A DNA stretch of 64,000 bases from Flavobacterium caeni. GTDB lineage: Bacteria > Bacteroidota > Bacteroidia > Flavobacteriales > Flavobacteriaceae. The stretch's first letter is position 1. Each line of letters begins with the position of its first letter. The DNA lies in contig NZ_FMVF01000011.1 in assembly GCF_900101895.1 (NCBI RefSeq), positions 54,329 to 118,328 on the forward strand. The letters are read 5' to 3'. The position numbers were made by a program, and so were the translations under genes. A model generated the notes under the pieces. The model ran no database searches and was not told the DNA's origin. It saw only the letters and a list, made by a program, of their open reading frames with translations. Below, one piece after another: positions 43,749 to 51,702 of this stretch.

Positions 43749-44624
43749 ATGGCCCAAAACACCAAAGAACTGAGACTCGCCGTCCTGATCGACGCCGACA
43801 ACGTGCCCTATGCCAACATCAAGGGCATGATGGAAGAAATCGCCAAATACGGCACGCCCACCACCAAACGCATCTACGCCGATTGGACGCGTCCGAACGC
43901 TTCGGGCTGGAAAAACGTGCTGGCCGAACATGCGATCACGCCCGTACAACAATACGCTTACACCTATGGCAAGAACTCGTCCGATTCGGCGCTCATCATC
44001 GATGCCATGGATTTGTTGTATTCGGACAAGTTGGATGGGTTTTGCATTGTGTCGTCGGATTCCGATTTTACAAGGTTGGCCGTGCGTTTGCGCGAATCGG
44101 GCATGAAGGTCATCGGGATCGGCGAAAAGAAAACGCCCAATGCATTCATCGCGGCCTGCGACCGTTTTATCTTTATAGAAGTGCTCGAGGGCGCCAAGAA
44201 ATCGCGCAACCGTCCAGATCCGAAAGACGGCCGAAAATCCAAGAACAAACCTGAAACTGCCGAAAAATCGGTAGCCGCGCCATCGGCAGAAATCCCCGAA
44301 ACGGTCGCACGGGAAACCGAGCAGAAAACCAAACAAAAAGCGCCCGAAAAGGCCCCGCAAAAAGCGCTCAACAAAATCGACAACGAAACCATCGAACTCA
44401 TCGAATCGACCATCGAAGCGCTCGGCGACGACGACGGTTGGGCATTCCTGGGCGATGTAGGCAGTTTGATCTCGCGCAAGAAACCCGAGTTCGATCCGCG
44501 CAACTATGGGTTCGGCAAACTCACGCCCATGCTCAAATCGATGAACGACATCATCGAAACCGACGAACGCGAGTCGGACAAAAAAGGCATCAAGCATGTG
44601 TTTGTCAGGATGCGCTTTAGCTGA
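43749..44624 (+). CDS. NYN-domain ribonuclease-like protein with C-terminal OST-HTH/LOTUS domain
   Basis: 291 residues. The N-terminal NYN (PIN-like, LabA/DUF88) domain has LAVLIDADNVPYANIKG, DSALIIDAMDLLYSDKLDGFCIVSSDSDFTRLAVRLRE with the conserved acidic residues. A Lys/Pro/Glu-rich linker (about 150-205) leads to an OST-HTH/LOTUS domain (ALGDDDGWAFLGDVGSLISRKKPEFDPRNYGFGKLTPMLKSM), an RNA-binding module. Together they suggest a single-strand RNA endonuclease. ATG at 43749 chosen at the domain start; the upstream extension is unsupported. Confidence 0.9.
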   Translation: MAQNTKELRLAVLIDADNVPYANIKGMMEEIAKYGTPTTKRIYADWTRPNASGWKNVLAEHAITPVQQYAYTYGKNSSDSALIIDAMDLLYSDKLDGFCIVSSDSDFTRLAVRLRESGMKVIGIGEKKTPNAFIAACDRFIFIEVLEGAKKSRNRPDPKDGRKSKNKPETAEKSVAAPSAEIPETVARETEQKTKQKAPEKAPQKALNKIDNETIELIESTIEALGDDDGWAFLGDVGSLISRKKPEFDPRNYGFGKLTPMLKSMNDIIETDERESDKKGIKHVFVRMRFS

Positions 44625-44671
44625 GGCAATAATTTTTCTGGTCTTGGCGTTTTCTTGAAAAAAGCAACCGC

Positions 44672-45028
44672 ATGAAATTCAGCACTTTCAACTTAGCGTT
44701 GTGCTACTTTCCGTTTCTTGGCGCAGTCAATCTTGCAATGACCGCGGTACATGGTTCACTGGGTGCGTTCGACTTTGTCGGCATGGGTGTTGCCTTACTG
44801 CCCTTTTTTGGAAACAAAAAATTGTTGCTTTCCTACGGCATGCTCGGAATGGTCTTCGGGTTGGTCATTTTGGGCGTTTGTCTCAATGCCCACGTTACCC
44901 AACACACGACCCGGCCTTTACTGGATTTTGCGATGGGCTATGTGCTGGCAACCACGATGCTTTGGGCTTCTTACCGGTTGGTAGCCAAAGCGCTCCACCG
45001 CGATGCGCTCACGTTCCGTTTGCCATAA
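44672..45028 (+). CDS. hypothetical four-helix membrane protein
   Basis: 118 residues with four hydrophobic stretches (about 6-24, 31-47, 52-72, 80-105). No conserved catalytic residues or known domain. Preceded by a short gap of 47 bp after the NYN gene, so cotranscription is possible. The stop is three bases before a hairpin shared with the next gene. Confidence 0.55.
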   Translation: MKFSTFNLALCYFPFLGAVNLAMTAVHGSLGAFDFVGMGVALLPFFGNKKLLLSYGMLGMVFGLVILGVCLNAHVTQHTTRPLLDFAMGYVLATTMLWASYRLVAKALHRDALTFRLP

Positions 45029-45050
45029 AAAAAGCCGGACAATCCGGCTT
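45027..45050 (-). terminator. terminator for the small anchored protein; stop codon inside the stem
   Basis: Stem AAGCCGGA (45032-45039) and TCCGGCTT (45043-45050), 3-base loop, with an A run on the plus strand (T run on the minus strand). The TAA of the minus-strand gene (45049-45051) overlaps the stem. Confidence 0.8.
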
Positions 45051-45279
45051 AGATGAACATCGCATCGGTGTCCTCGGTAAAACGCTGCGGCGCGCGAAAC
45101 CAGCTTGGATCGACGTGATCGGGAATGTCGAGGTTTAACTTCTTGGAGCCGGGGATGAAATCGGCGTCGAAGTCCAGGTCGTCTTCGGCAAACGAAGGCG
45201 TTTCGGGTTTGAGTCTGTTGGCGACGGTGATTAAGGCCGTTGCAGCGATTCCGAACAATAGTAACTTTGAAAATTTCAT
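45049..45279 (-). CDS. small anchored or secreted acidic protein
   Basis: 76 residues. An N-terminal helix MKFSKLLLFGIAATALITVA that may be a signal peptide or anchor, then a strongly acidic region (EDDLDFDADFIPGSKK) and a C-terminal HVDPSWFRAPQRFTEDTD. No homologue recognised. Its own promoter lies in the 256-bp gap shared with the divergent gene at 45536; that gap is AT-rich with no clear element. Confidence 0.55.
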   Translation of the reverse strand: MKFSKLLLFGIAATALITVANRLKPETPSFAEDDLDFDADFIPGSKKLNLDIPDHVDPSWFRAPQRFTEDTDAMFI

Positions 45280-45535
45280 GATGATTGGTGTTTATGTTGC
45301 GATATCGGCAAAATATCCTGCCAAAATCACCGTAAATTTAGCAATAATTCCGATTGGGCGCGCGGCTTTAATACAATTTTAATAGTGATATAACCCGCAG
45401 TTAAAAAAACGAACCCCATCGTAAAGACAGGGTTTTCTTTTTCATGACAATTTCTTCTCAAAAACAACGTCGGCCCGATACAAATTATTGGCCTTCTGTT
45501 CTCAATTAACAGTATTTTAGCGCTACCTTCGTCAA

Positions 45536-45886
45536 ATGAAACTGGAATCTTTACGAAAAATAGCCCTCGCCTTGCCCGGCGTGACCGAAGACATCAAATG
45601 GGACAACCATTTGTGTTTTAACATAGGCGGCAAAATGTTCCTGGTGACCAATCCAGACCAAGTGCCCGTCAGTGCCTCGTTCAAGACCGCCGATGACGAT
45701 TTCGAGACGCTTTCTTCACGCCAGGGCATCATCCTTGCACCTTATATGGCGCGCAACAAATGGGTGCTGGTAGAAGACATCACCACGCCTACCGATGCCG
45801 AATGGAACCAATGGGTCACGGCTTCGTACCAACTTATTTTTGCCAAACTGACCAAAAAGGCGCAACGCGAAATCCTGTCGTCGTGA
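45536..45886 (+). CDS. MmcQ/YjbR family protein
   Basis: 116 residues. Seen: LRKIALALPGVTEDIKWDNHLCFNIGGKMFLV, PVSASFKTADDDFETLSSRQGIILAPYMARNKWV, matching MmcQ/YjbR (PF04237), a CyaY-like fold sometimes called DNA-binding. Its TGA overlaps the GTG start of the DUF1801 gene by 4 bp (GTGA), so the two proteins are coupled. A role is not established. Confidence 0.9.
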   Translation: MKLESLRKIALALPGVTEDIKWDNHLCFNIGGKMFLVTNPDQVPVSASFKTADDDFETLSSRQGIILAPYMARNKWVLVEDITTPTDAEWNQWVTASYQLIFAKLTKKAQREILSS

Positions 45887-46251
45887 AAAAACCCGAAACC
45901 ATAGACGAATACCTTTCGGGATTCCCGCCGCCAACGCAGACGATCCTTATGCAAATTCGCGAGGCGGTGCAAAAGGCCGCGCCCAGGGCGACCGAGAAGA
46001 TCAGCTATGGCATCCCTACTTTTTACCTGTATGGCAACCTGGTGCATTTTGCGGCGTTCAAAAACCACATCGGATTTTATGCACTGCCTTCGGGCAACGA
46101 GGCTTTTCGAGAAGAACTCGCGGCGTATCCCATGGGCAAAGGTTCGATCCAGTTTCCCATCGACCGGCCCATGCCGCTGGCGTTGATCGAAAAGATCGTC
46201 AGGTTTCGCGTGGCCGAAAACACCGAAAAGAAAAACCAAAAGAAAAAGTAG
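45883..46251 (+). CDS. DUF1801 / YdhG-like protein, GTG start
   Basis: 122 residues starting at GTG 45883 inside the GTGA overlap. ETIDEYLSGFPPPTQTILMQIREAVQKAAPRATEKISYGIPTFYLYGNLVHFAAFKNHIGFY is the DUF1801 pattern (frataxin-like fold, B. subtilis Fra-type iron chaperones). A basic Lys/Gln tail ends it. Coupled to the MmcQ/YjbR gene, both small alpha/beta proteins with related folds. Its stop abuts the convergent histidine kinase (stop at 46252). Confidence 0.88.
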   Translation: MKKPETIDEYLSGFPPPTQTILMQIREAVQKAAPRATEKISYGIPTFYLYGNLVHFAAFKNHIGFYALPSGNEAFREELAAYPMGKGSIQFPIDRPMPLALIEKIVRFRVAENTEKKNQKKK

Positions 46252-47445
46252 TTACGGCCGATCGAACGGCAACACGACCGTAAACGACGCGCCCTCGCCC
46301 TCCTTGCCCCGCGCATAAATCAGCCCGTGGTGGTTCTCGGCAATTTTCTTGCACATCGCCAAACCAATGCCCGTGCCTTCGTACTGTCCCTTGCCGTGCA
46401 AACGCTGGAAAATGTTAAAGATCTTCTGTTCATATTCTTCCGAAAAACCGATGCCGTTGTCGGCAAACACCAACCCGCAGTACCCTTTTTCGAGCTGCGG
46501 CAGCCCCAATTCTACACGCCGGTCCTCGGTAAGTGCAAACCAGCTGATGTCTATGCGCGGTGCCACATCGGGTTTTTGGTATTTGAGCGCGTTCGAGATC
46601 AGGTTGTGGAACAGCTGTACCATCTGGAGCGGGATTGCGTCGATGACGGGCAGGTTGGCCGAAACTACCTTGGCGTTCTTCTCGTCGACAATCAAGTCGA
46701 AATCGGCCAGGGTCTCGCGAAAAATCTCGTTCAAATCGGTGGTGCGAAATACTTCTTGTTTGCGCGAAAGCTGCGAATAGCTCAGCACGTCTTGGATCAA
46801 ATTGGTCATGCGTTGCACCGACACGCCTATGTTGGCGAGGTACTTTTGGATGCGCTCGTTCGGGTTTTCAAGCGCGTTGCCCAACAGCCCCGCAAACATA
46901 TTGATCTTGCGCAACGGTTCCTGCAAATCGTGCGAGGCGATGTAGGCAAATTGCTCGAGCTCGGCGTTGGAGTTACGCAAGCGCTGGTTGGCATCGGCGA
47001 GTTCCTTGGTATGTTCGCTTAGAATTTCGGCCAATTCGATTTGGTCGGCCAAAGGCTTTTCGTCGGTAAAAGTAAGGATGATGTAAGGCACCGATCCGCT
47101 TTCGTCCACGACCGGGCTGTAGATGATTTTCGAAACGGATAAAAGTTGATTGTCCGCACCAAGACCCGATGCCTCCGAAGAAATCGACATCGCTGATTTT
47201 TGTCGGCTGCGCAAACAGGAATCTACCGCGTCCCGTATCTGTTTTGAAATGGCAACAGGAAACCGTTCGGCAATCATTTCGGATAAACCGCGTCCTATGT
47301 CTTGCGAGGGAAGTTGCATCCGACGTGTAAATTCCTCGGTCACGGTGACTACCGAAAACCGCGGCGCATCGGCCTGCACCAAAACGCCCATACCCGGTTG
47401 CGCCCCGAAAACGTCGCGAAAATCTATTTGCAGATGGGTGTCCAA
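46252..47445 (-). CDS. PAS-domain histidine kinase
   Basis: 397 residues, soluble. PAS-like sensor (about 1-130), coiled-coil, HisKA with the phospho-acceptor His in ASHDLQEPLRKINMF, and HATPase_c (NLISNALKYQ, DNGIGFSEEY, GTGIGLAMCKKI). The first codon of the frame is TTG (47445); the first ATG is at 47391. The residues before that ATG (IDFRDVFGAQPG) look like the start of a PAS domain, which favours the TTG, but a TACCTTTG box overlaps that TTG. The start is therefore uncertain. No response regulator is adjacent. Confidence 0.85.
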   Translation of the reverse strand: MDTHLQIDFRDVFGAQPGMGVLVQADAPRFSVVTVTEEFTRRMQLPSQDIGRGLSEMIAERFPVAISKQIRDAVDSCLRSRQKSAMSISSEASGLGADNQLLSVSKIIYSPVVDESGSVPYIILTFTDEKPLADQIELAEILSEHTKELADANQRLRNSNAELEQFAYIASHDLQEPLRKINMFAGLLGNALENPNERIQKYLANIGVSVQRMTNLIQDVLSYSQLSRKQEVFRTTDLNEIFRETLADFDLIVDEKNAKVVSANLPVIDAIPLQMVQLFHNLISNALKYQKPDVAPRIDISWFALTEDRRVELGLPQLEKGYCGLVFADNGIGFSEEYEQKIFNIFQRLHGKGQYEGTGIGLAMCKKIAENHHGLIYARGKEGEGASFTVVLPFDRP

Positions 47446-47659
47446 AGGTATGGTTGTTTAATACCGTAAAAATACGGCCAAACCAAGGGGTGCCCGTTGT
47501 ACATTTGTGGTCGTTGTTTACATAATTTCGCTTTTTGCCTTGCGTTGCTTATAATCAGTGGTCAAAAGACGCTTACCGCAAACTACAACCTTGGCGCTCT
47601 TAAGAATACCCGCGGGCAACTTTGTGGTCATTTTCTATGCTTTCCTTTCACCCTGTTGT

Positions 47660-47737
47660 TGTTACATTTTTACATAAAATATCATTATGTAACACAAAAA
47701 CCTGTTACATGTTCACATTAAATGTCATTATGTAACA
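47660..47737. repeat. two tandem 35-bp palindromic units, period 43 bp
   Basis: Unit 1 (47660-47694) and unit 2 (47703-47737) each have perfect 8-bp ends TGTTACAT and ATGTAACA and share the inner CATTATGTAACACAAA block. Unit 2 has an extra inner ACATTAAATGT palindrome. Confidence 0.8.
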
Positions 47738-47743
47738 CAAATT

Positions 47744-47794
47744 CTGTTGTAAAATATCTGTTGTGATTTTTTTACAACAGAAATTTCACAACAG
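47744..47794. repeat. interleaved inverted repeats (a-b-a'-b')
   Basis: CTGTTGTAAA (47744-47753) pairs with TTTACAACAG (47771-47780), while CTGTTGTGA (47758-47766) pairs with TCACAACAG (47786-47794). The arms cross, so both hairpins cannot form as a simple nest; as DNA they are four related half sites. Confidence 0.7.
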
Positions 47795-47881
47795 ATTTAA
47801 TTCTAAAAAAATCATTCAAATATTTCCCGTTCCGAAAACCCCAAAGCGTTCTGCAGAACGTACGCGACAATTACTTTGATT

Positions 47882-47943
47882 ATAAACAACATCATGGGCG
47901 CCGACATAGCAGCATTCACGTGACTACTGGTTTCGGTGGCCGG
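47882..47943 (+). repeat. element D, copy 1 (inverted relative to copy 2)
   Basis: Begins TAAACAACATCATGGGCGCCG, contains TCACGTGA and ends CGGTGGCCGG. The reverse complement of 63622-63688 has the same sequence with about three quarters of positions identical and the same order of imperfect hairpin arms. Confidence 0.7.
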
Positions 47944-48040
47944 AACGCTTCAGTTTCGCGAACTTTTTCTATCTTCGGCAAAGAGAACCCAGTTCGCGCC
48001 GAGGTGACCACGCCAATTCGCGAAACGAAAGAACCAAAAA

Positions 48041-48382
48041 ATGAAAACACTTGTCGCGCTGATGGCGGTGGCGTGTTTGGCATCGCAGGAGGTCAAACTC
48101 GAAGGGAAATACCGCATCGAATTCGAAAAAAAATACCAGCAGCAAACCTACCAGATCACATTCCAAGGCGATGTCTATACCAAGCGTTGGCCCGATGCCG
48201 TGACGAGCAAAGGCAAGATCAAGTACGAAAAATACACGGCCATACTGCGCAAGGACATGGAAGAAGACCCCGTCGAGATCGATCTTCGCGATGTGGGCAA
48301 GGACACCATTCACTTTTCGACGCGCAGCAAACGCGACCAATCCAAGGTGGTCAACCGCGGGCTGTTGATTCGCGTCAAATAA
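48041..48382 (+). CDS. small exported protein of unknown function
   Basis: 113 residues. A short hydrophobic start MKTLVALMAVACLASQ, possibly a weak lipobox (AVAC), is followed by a basic beta-rich domain (GKYRIEFEKKYQQQTYQITFQGDVYTKRWPDAV). No family recognised. Its stop touches the convergent GH92 stop. Preceded by the gene-free stretch with repeats. Confidence 0.6.
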   Translation: MKTLVALMAVACLASQEVKLEGKYRIEFEKKYQQQTYQITFQGDVYTKRWPDAVTSKGKIKYEKYTAILRKDMEEDPVEIDLRDVGKDTIHFSTRSKRDQSKVVNRGLLIRVK

Positions 48383-50650
48383 TCAGGGCTTGTTTGTCAT
48401 GTAAAACACCAGTTTTGATCCGGCGGTGATATCGGCGTGTTTGATTTGCAGATTCTGGACGGGCTTTCCGTCGAGCAGTACTTTCTTGACATACACATTG
48501 CGGTCGCTTTGGTTCACCGCTTCTACAAAAAACACCTTGCCGTTCTCCAACTTGATTTGCGCCGACTTCACGAACGGGCTGCCCAGCGAATAGCTATCCG
48601 ACCCAGGCGCCACGGGATAGAAACCCAATGCCGAAAACAAATACCAGGCGCTCATTTGCCCGCAATCGTCGTTGCCACCCAATCCATCGGGCGCATTTTG
48701 GTATTGCATCTTGAGGATTTTGCGCACCTGCGCCTGCGTTTTCCACGGCGTGTCGGTCCAGTTGTACAAATACGGTACGTGGTGCGCGGGTTCGTTGCCG
48801 TGTACATACCCGCCTATGATGCCTTCGCGCGTGATGTCTTCGGTTTCGGCAAAAAAAGCATCGGGCAAATGCATCGAGAAAAGTTCATCCAGACGCTGGC
48901 GAAACTTTTTCTTGCCGCCCATGGCTGTGGCCAACGCGTCGGGGTCATGCGGTACAAAAAAGCTGTAGTTCCAAGAATTGCCTTCGATGAACCCTTGGCC
49001 GTGTGTGGCCATCACATCGGCATTGGCTTTGAAACTGCCGTTGTCCAAGCGTTCCTGCATGAATCGGGTTTCGGGGTTGAATTGGTTTTTCCAATGGCCC
49101 GAGCGTTTCAGAAATTCGGCCGCTGTTTTTTCGTCGCCTTGCTTTTTGGCCAGTTGCGCGATCGCCCAATCGTCGTAGGCATACTCCAGCGTATTCGACA
49201 CCGATATCCCGCTTTTCTCGGACGGAATGTAGCCTTTGTCGGTATAAAAGCCAATCCCTTCATAGTTTCGTTTGTTTGCCGTCGCCACACTCGCTTCGAG
49301 CGCCTTGCGCACATCGCCTTTGTAAACCCCTTTGACGATGGCGTCGGCGATGACCGACACCGCATGGTAGCCGCTCATGCACCAGTTGTCGTTGGCATAA
49401 TGCGACCAAATGGGCAACATCTTGAGCGTGCTTTGGCTGTAGTGCGCGAGCATCGATTGCACCATGTCGGCATTGCGTTTGGGCTGTACGATGTTGAACC
49501 ACGGATGCAACGCGCGGTAGGTGTCCCACAAAGAAAACGTGGTGTAGTTCGTGAATCCCGAGGCCGTATGCACCTCCTGATCGAGTCCTTTGTATTGGCC
49601 GTTGACGTCCTGGTATACCGTCGGGCCAAGGAATGTGTGGTACAATGCGGTGTAAAAATTGATTTTGTCGTCTTCGGGCGCATCGATGGTTACTTTGGAC
49701 AATTCGTTTTCCCATGCGGCTTGCGCCTGCGATTTTACCCGGTCGAAATCCCAATGCGGAATCTCGGCCCTCATGTTCTCGAGCGCATTGGTTTGACTCA
49801 CTGGCGACAGCGCGAATTTCACCATGACCTTTTCGTTCGTCCCGGTTTCGAAATCGAAATGCATCCGGATTTGTTTGCCTGCGATCTCGGGGAAATTATC
49901 GTCTTGATTGAACTTGCGCCAAAATCCGCGGTAGGCCTGCTTGGTCTCGAAATTCTTTTGTCCGTAGGATTTAAACGGTTTGGAAAACGCCATCGCGAAA
50001 TACACGGTTCGCGTACGCGCCCAGCCATGCGTTTGGCGGTAACCGGTAATCAAAGTGTCGTTGACCACGCGTACGTACGTCCAGGTATTTTTGTCGGGGT
50101 AGTTGTAGATGCCGTGCATCAGGTCGAGTATGATATGCGATTCCTTCGATTCCGGAAAAGCATACCGGTGCATGCCCACGCGTGTTGAGGCAGTAAGTTC
50201 GGCCAAAATGTTGTCGTCGTCGAGCTTGACTTTGTAGTAGCCTGCCTGGGCCGTTTCGTTTTGGTGCGAGAACGCCGATCGGAATCCTGTCTTGGGATTG
50301 GATGCTGTGCCCGGGTTCATCTGCAATTGTCCTACGGTGGGCATCACCAAAAAATCGCCCAAGTCGGAATGTCCGGTCCCACTAAAATGCGTATGGCTGA
50401 AACCCACGATGGTCTTGTCGTCATACTGGTAACCGGCGCAATAACGGTAGACTTCGCCGTTGTATTTGCCGTTCTTCTCGTACGGGATCGTATCGGTGTC
50501 GGGGCTCAACTGCACCGCGCCAAACGGGACGGTCGCGCCGGGATAGGTATGCCCCATTTTTTGCGTACCGATGATGGGCTTGACGTATCGGACAAGGTTT
50601 TGTGCGTTGGAACAAATCGGAATGAGCGCTAAAAGCAGTAGTTTTTTCAT
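48383..50650 (-). CDS. GH92 alpha-mannosidase, secreted
   Basis: 755 residues with signal peptide MKKLLLLALIPICSNAQ. Catalytic-region motifs of GH92 are intact: YCAGYQYDDKTIVGFSHTHFSGTG near the N-terminus, VHGNEPAHHVPYLYN (general acid Glu) and GGNDDCGQMSAWY near the C-terminus. GH92 enzymes are calcium-dependent exo-alpha-mannosidases acting on N-glycan or yeast mannan linkages, mostly alpha-1,2. No other mannan gene lies next to it, so it may scavenge host or environmental glycans alone. Confidence 0.93.
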   Translation of the reverse strand: MKKLLLLALIPICSNAQNLVRYVKPIIGTQKMGHTYPGATVPFGAVQLSPDTDTIPYEKNGKYNGEVYRYCAGYQYDDKTIVGFSHTHFSGTGHSDLGDFLVMPTVGQLQMNPGTASNPKTGFRSAFSHQNETAQAGYYKVKLDDDNILAELTASTRVGMHRYAFPESKESHIILDLMHGIYNYPDKNTWTYVRVVNDTLITGYRQTHGWARTRTVYFAMAFSKPFKSYGQKNFETKQAYRGFWRKFNQDDNFPEIAGKQIRMHFDFETGTNEKVMVKFALSPVSQTNALENMRAEIPHWDFDRVKSQAQAAWENELSKVTIDAPEDDKINFYTALYHTFLGPTVYQDVNGQYKGLDQEVHTASGFTNYTTFSLWDTYRALHPWFNIVQPKRNADMVQSMLAHYSQSTLKMLPIWSHYANDNWCMSGYHAVSVIADAIVKGVYKGDVRKALEASVATANKRNYEGIGFYTDKGYIPSEKSGISVSNTLEYAYDDWAIAQLAKKQGDEKTAAEFLKRSGHWKNQFNPETRFMQERLDNGSFKANADVMATHGQGFIEGNSWNYSFFVPHDPDALATAMGGKKKFRQRLDELFSMHLPDAFFAETEDITREGIIGGYVHGNEPAHHVPYLYNWTDTPWKTQAQVRKILKMQYQNAPDGLGGNDDCGQMSAWYLFSALGFYPVAPGSDSYSLGSPFVKSAQIKLENGKVFFVEAVNQSDRNVYVKKVLLDGKPVQNLQIKHADITAGSKLVFYMTNKP

Positions 50651-50729
50651 GGTTTGCATTTGGGATACTAAGATAGGGAAATCTGGATTGGGGTCGGCGG
50701 TTGGTGCAATCGATTCGTTTTTAAAAATT

Positions 50730-50860
50730 TACAGATTTTCTGTAGCGGATGTACGTTTTAAAAAAGTATTTTTACCGTAGGGAAGGGGGCTATGAAGGTA
50801 TCCCCTACGGAATAAAAAAATAGCTTGGATACAGATTTTCTGTACATTTTGTTAAAGTTT
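50730..50860 (+). repeat. three-copy palindrome-flanked intergenic element, copy C
   Basis: Palindromes TACAGATTTTCTGTA at 50730-50744 and, identical, at 50830-50844, exactly 100 bp apart. Between them CCGTAGGG (50775-50782) continues into AAGGGGG, and CCCCTACGG (50802-50810) closes a perfect 8-bp stem. Tail CATTTTGTTAAAGTTT to 50860. It ends 88 bp before rdgB. Confidence 0.88.
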
Positions 50861-50948
50861 TGTATCTGTTGTAAATCCGCAAATAAAGCATTCAAAATCA
50901 AGATCAATCATCCCGGAATCTTTCAGTCTTTTAATCTTTTAATCTTCA

Positions 50949-51530
50949 ATGCACCTCGTCTTCGCCTCCAACAACGCCAACAAAATCCACGAAATCCAAA
51001 ACATGCTGCCCGACAGCATCAAAATCCTAAGTCTACAAGACATCGGTTGCAATGTCGACATTCCCGAAACCGCCGACACCATCGAAGGCAATGCCATTTT
51101 GAAAGCCGATTATGTCACGCAAAATTACGGCTACGACTGTTTTGCCGACGACACCGGACTCGAAGTAACCGCGTTAAACGGCGCCCCCGGCGTCTACTCT
51201 GCACGGTACGCGGGCGAACAAAAAAACGCCTCCGACAACATGGACAAATTGTTATCGGAACTCGAAAACCAAACCGATCGCAGCGCGCAATTCAAAACCG
51301 TCATCGCGCTCAACTTGAACGGCGAACAACATTTGTTTACGGGTATCGTCAGGGGCGAAATCATCCATGAAAAGGTTGGAGAACAAGGTTTTGGTTACGA
51401 CCCCATCTTCAAATACGAAGGCCACGAGCGTACGTTTGCACAGTTGTCGCTCGAAGAAAAAGCCGGCATCAGCCACCGCGGAAAAGCCGTCCGCCAACTG
51501 ATTGATTTTCTGACAAAATCGCATCGATAA
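50949..51530 (+). CDS. rdgB: non-canonical purine NTP diphosphatase (XTP/dITP)
   Basis: 193 residues. House-cleaning enzyme that hydrolyses dITP, ITP and XTP to the monophosphates. [14 protein letters not shown] at residue 7, [25 protein letters not shown] and the C-terminal [22 protein letters not shown] are family signatures, with the acidic metal ligands present. Length is normal. Element copy C precedes it. Confidence 0.96.
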   Translation: MHLVFASNNANKIHEIQNMLPDSIKILSLQDIGCNVDIPETADTIEGNAILKADYVTQNYGYDCFADDTGLEVTALNGAPGVYSARYAGEQKNASDNMDKLLSELENQTDRSAQFKTVIALNLNGEQHLFTGIVRGEIIHEKVGEQGFGYDPIFKYEGHERTFAQLSLEEKAGISHRGKAVRQLIDFLTKSHR

Positions 51531-51674
51531 TACAGCCCAAACGTGCACGATCAGACGCATTTTCGTCCAAGCCAATTATTAATTATTAACTATCAAATAT
51601 TAATTAACTGATTTTCAATCACTAATTAATTCCCAATTCTCAAATTTCAATTAGGTTTAACGGTTTATTCGACG

Positions 51675-51682
51675 TACTTTTG
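51675..51682 (+). promoter_or_regulatory. -7 box TACTTTTG before the second DEAD-box gene
   Basis: Exact TAnnTTTG match, 20 bp before the ATG at 51703, predicting a short leader. -33 box weak. Confidence 0.45.
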
Positions 51683-51702
51683 CACCGAATTTAAAAACAC
51701 CT

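Larger units (their letters stand above)
47446..48040. other. 595-bp gene-free stretch with palindrome array and element D copy 1
   Basis: Contains two tandem TGTTACAT..ATGTAACA units, an interleaved CTGTTGT array, the palindrome CGTTCTGCAGAACG (47847-47860) and the repeated element D copy 1 (47882-47943). The plus frame 47497-47721 is not gene-like. Confidence 0.6.

Noticed and set aside
47497..47721. 74-residue plus-strand frame before the palindrome array
   Set aside because: No start signal, low-quality composition and overlap with the tandem palindromes.
47882..47943. Integron attC site
   Set aside because: Folding style is similar, but no GTTRRRY/RYYYAAC core pair at the ends and no integrase gene in the window; kept as an unclassified repeat.
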